Source of the DNA: Bacillus sp. F19
GTDB lineage: Bacteria; Bacillota; Bacilli; Bacillales; Bacillaceae
NCBI GenBank assembly: GCA_023823795.1
Contig: CP085710.1
Span: 4,862,001-4,926,000 of the forward strand
Direction of reading: 5' to 3'
Length of the DNA stretch: 64,000 nt
This document shows positions 63,922 through 64,000 of the stretch, one piece after another (the first letter of the stretch is position 1; each line of letters opens with the position of its first letter). The position numbers and the translations under genes are program-made. The notes below the pieces were generated by a model. It was not told the DNA's origin. It worked only from the letters and a program-made list of their open reading frames with translations, and did no database searches.

Positions 63922-64000
63922 TTACAAAATGATTTCTTTTTCTAGGAAAGTCGCTTTAATATCAAGCTTCATTTCTTGCTTCTCCACATTTTCCCCAAGA
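63922..64000 (-). CDS. C-terminal end of an upstream gene, cut by the window
   Basis: The minus strand reads LGENVEKQEMKLDIKATFLEKEIIL before a TAA. The rest lies outside the window. Given its position it is probably another gene of the Ter locus, but 25 residues are too few to name it. Confidence 0.5.
   Translation of the reverse strand, partial: LGENVEKQEMKLDIKATFLEKEIIL

Overview
The window looks like a chromosomal segment of an aerobic, spore-forming Bacillaceae bacterium. Evidence is the Bacillus-type gene order rpoE-pyrG-(ywjG)-spo0F-fba-fsa-murA-glpX-rho-rpmE-tdk ... racA-ywkD-prfA-prmC ... spoIIR-ywlB-ywlC-mntP-ywlE-rpiB-ywlG-glyA ... upp ... atp, together with spo0F, spoIIR and racA. 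Nearly everything is on the minus strand. The species cannot be fixed from the sequence; a complex I operon directly downstream of the ATP synthase operon, as in several Bacillus-like genera other than B. subtilis, points to a relative of Metabacillus or Priestia rather than B. subtilis itself.

Layout. 1-10574: an 11-subunit complex I operon (nuoA-D, H-N, no NADH-input module; nuoN cut by the window edge), with a 382-bp repeat block inside it between nuoI and nuoH and a NuoC carrying a long Lys/Ala repeat extension. 10575-15384: an accessory pocket with three copies of a structured intergenic repeat, a Gfo/Idh oxidoreductase, small unknown genes and several decayed genes (truncated FAD oxidoreductase, ends of a sugar ABC permease and an AraC-type regulator, two single-base frameshifts). 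15385-22734: the atp operon with a good SigA promoter. 22798-30767: upp and glyA with three extra genes nearby: a Vpr-like subtilase, a cyclodextrin glucanotransferase with a candidate CcpA site on its promoter, and uppP. 30962-35844: ywlG to spoIIR, with a six-box DnaA cluster between ywlC and ywlB and a SigF-like promoter before spoIIR. 35850-37290: seven-copy tandem array of about 215-bp units, followed by a NERD-domain gene. 38515-54234: housekeeping and sporulation genes (translation release, nucleotide synthesis, gluconeogenesis/glycolysis, cell wall, Rho). 54517-64000: a Ter-type stress locus: telA and yceG, a small HTH gene, a four-gene putative biosynthetic set (HAD phosphatase, PELOTA/StiP-type phosphoribosyltransferase, TRSP phosphoribosyltransferase, CitE-like lyase), two terD paralogues and the end of another gene.

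Two kinds of intergenic repeat run through the window. One is a roughly 120-bp element with complementary ends (nine copies). The other is a loosely conserved 21-23-bp unit arranged in clusters at several loci, each locus having its own consensus. The most interesting system is the Ter-linked biosynthetic cluster; the most interesting non-coding signals are the 21-bp-unit clusters and the DnaA-box cluster.
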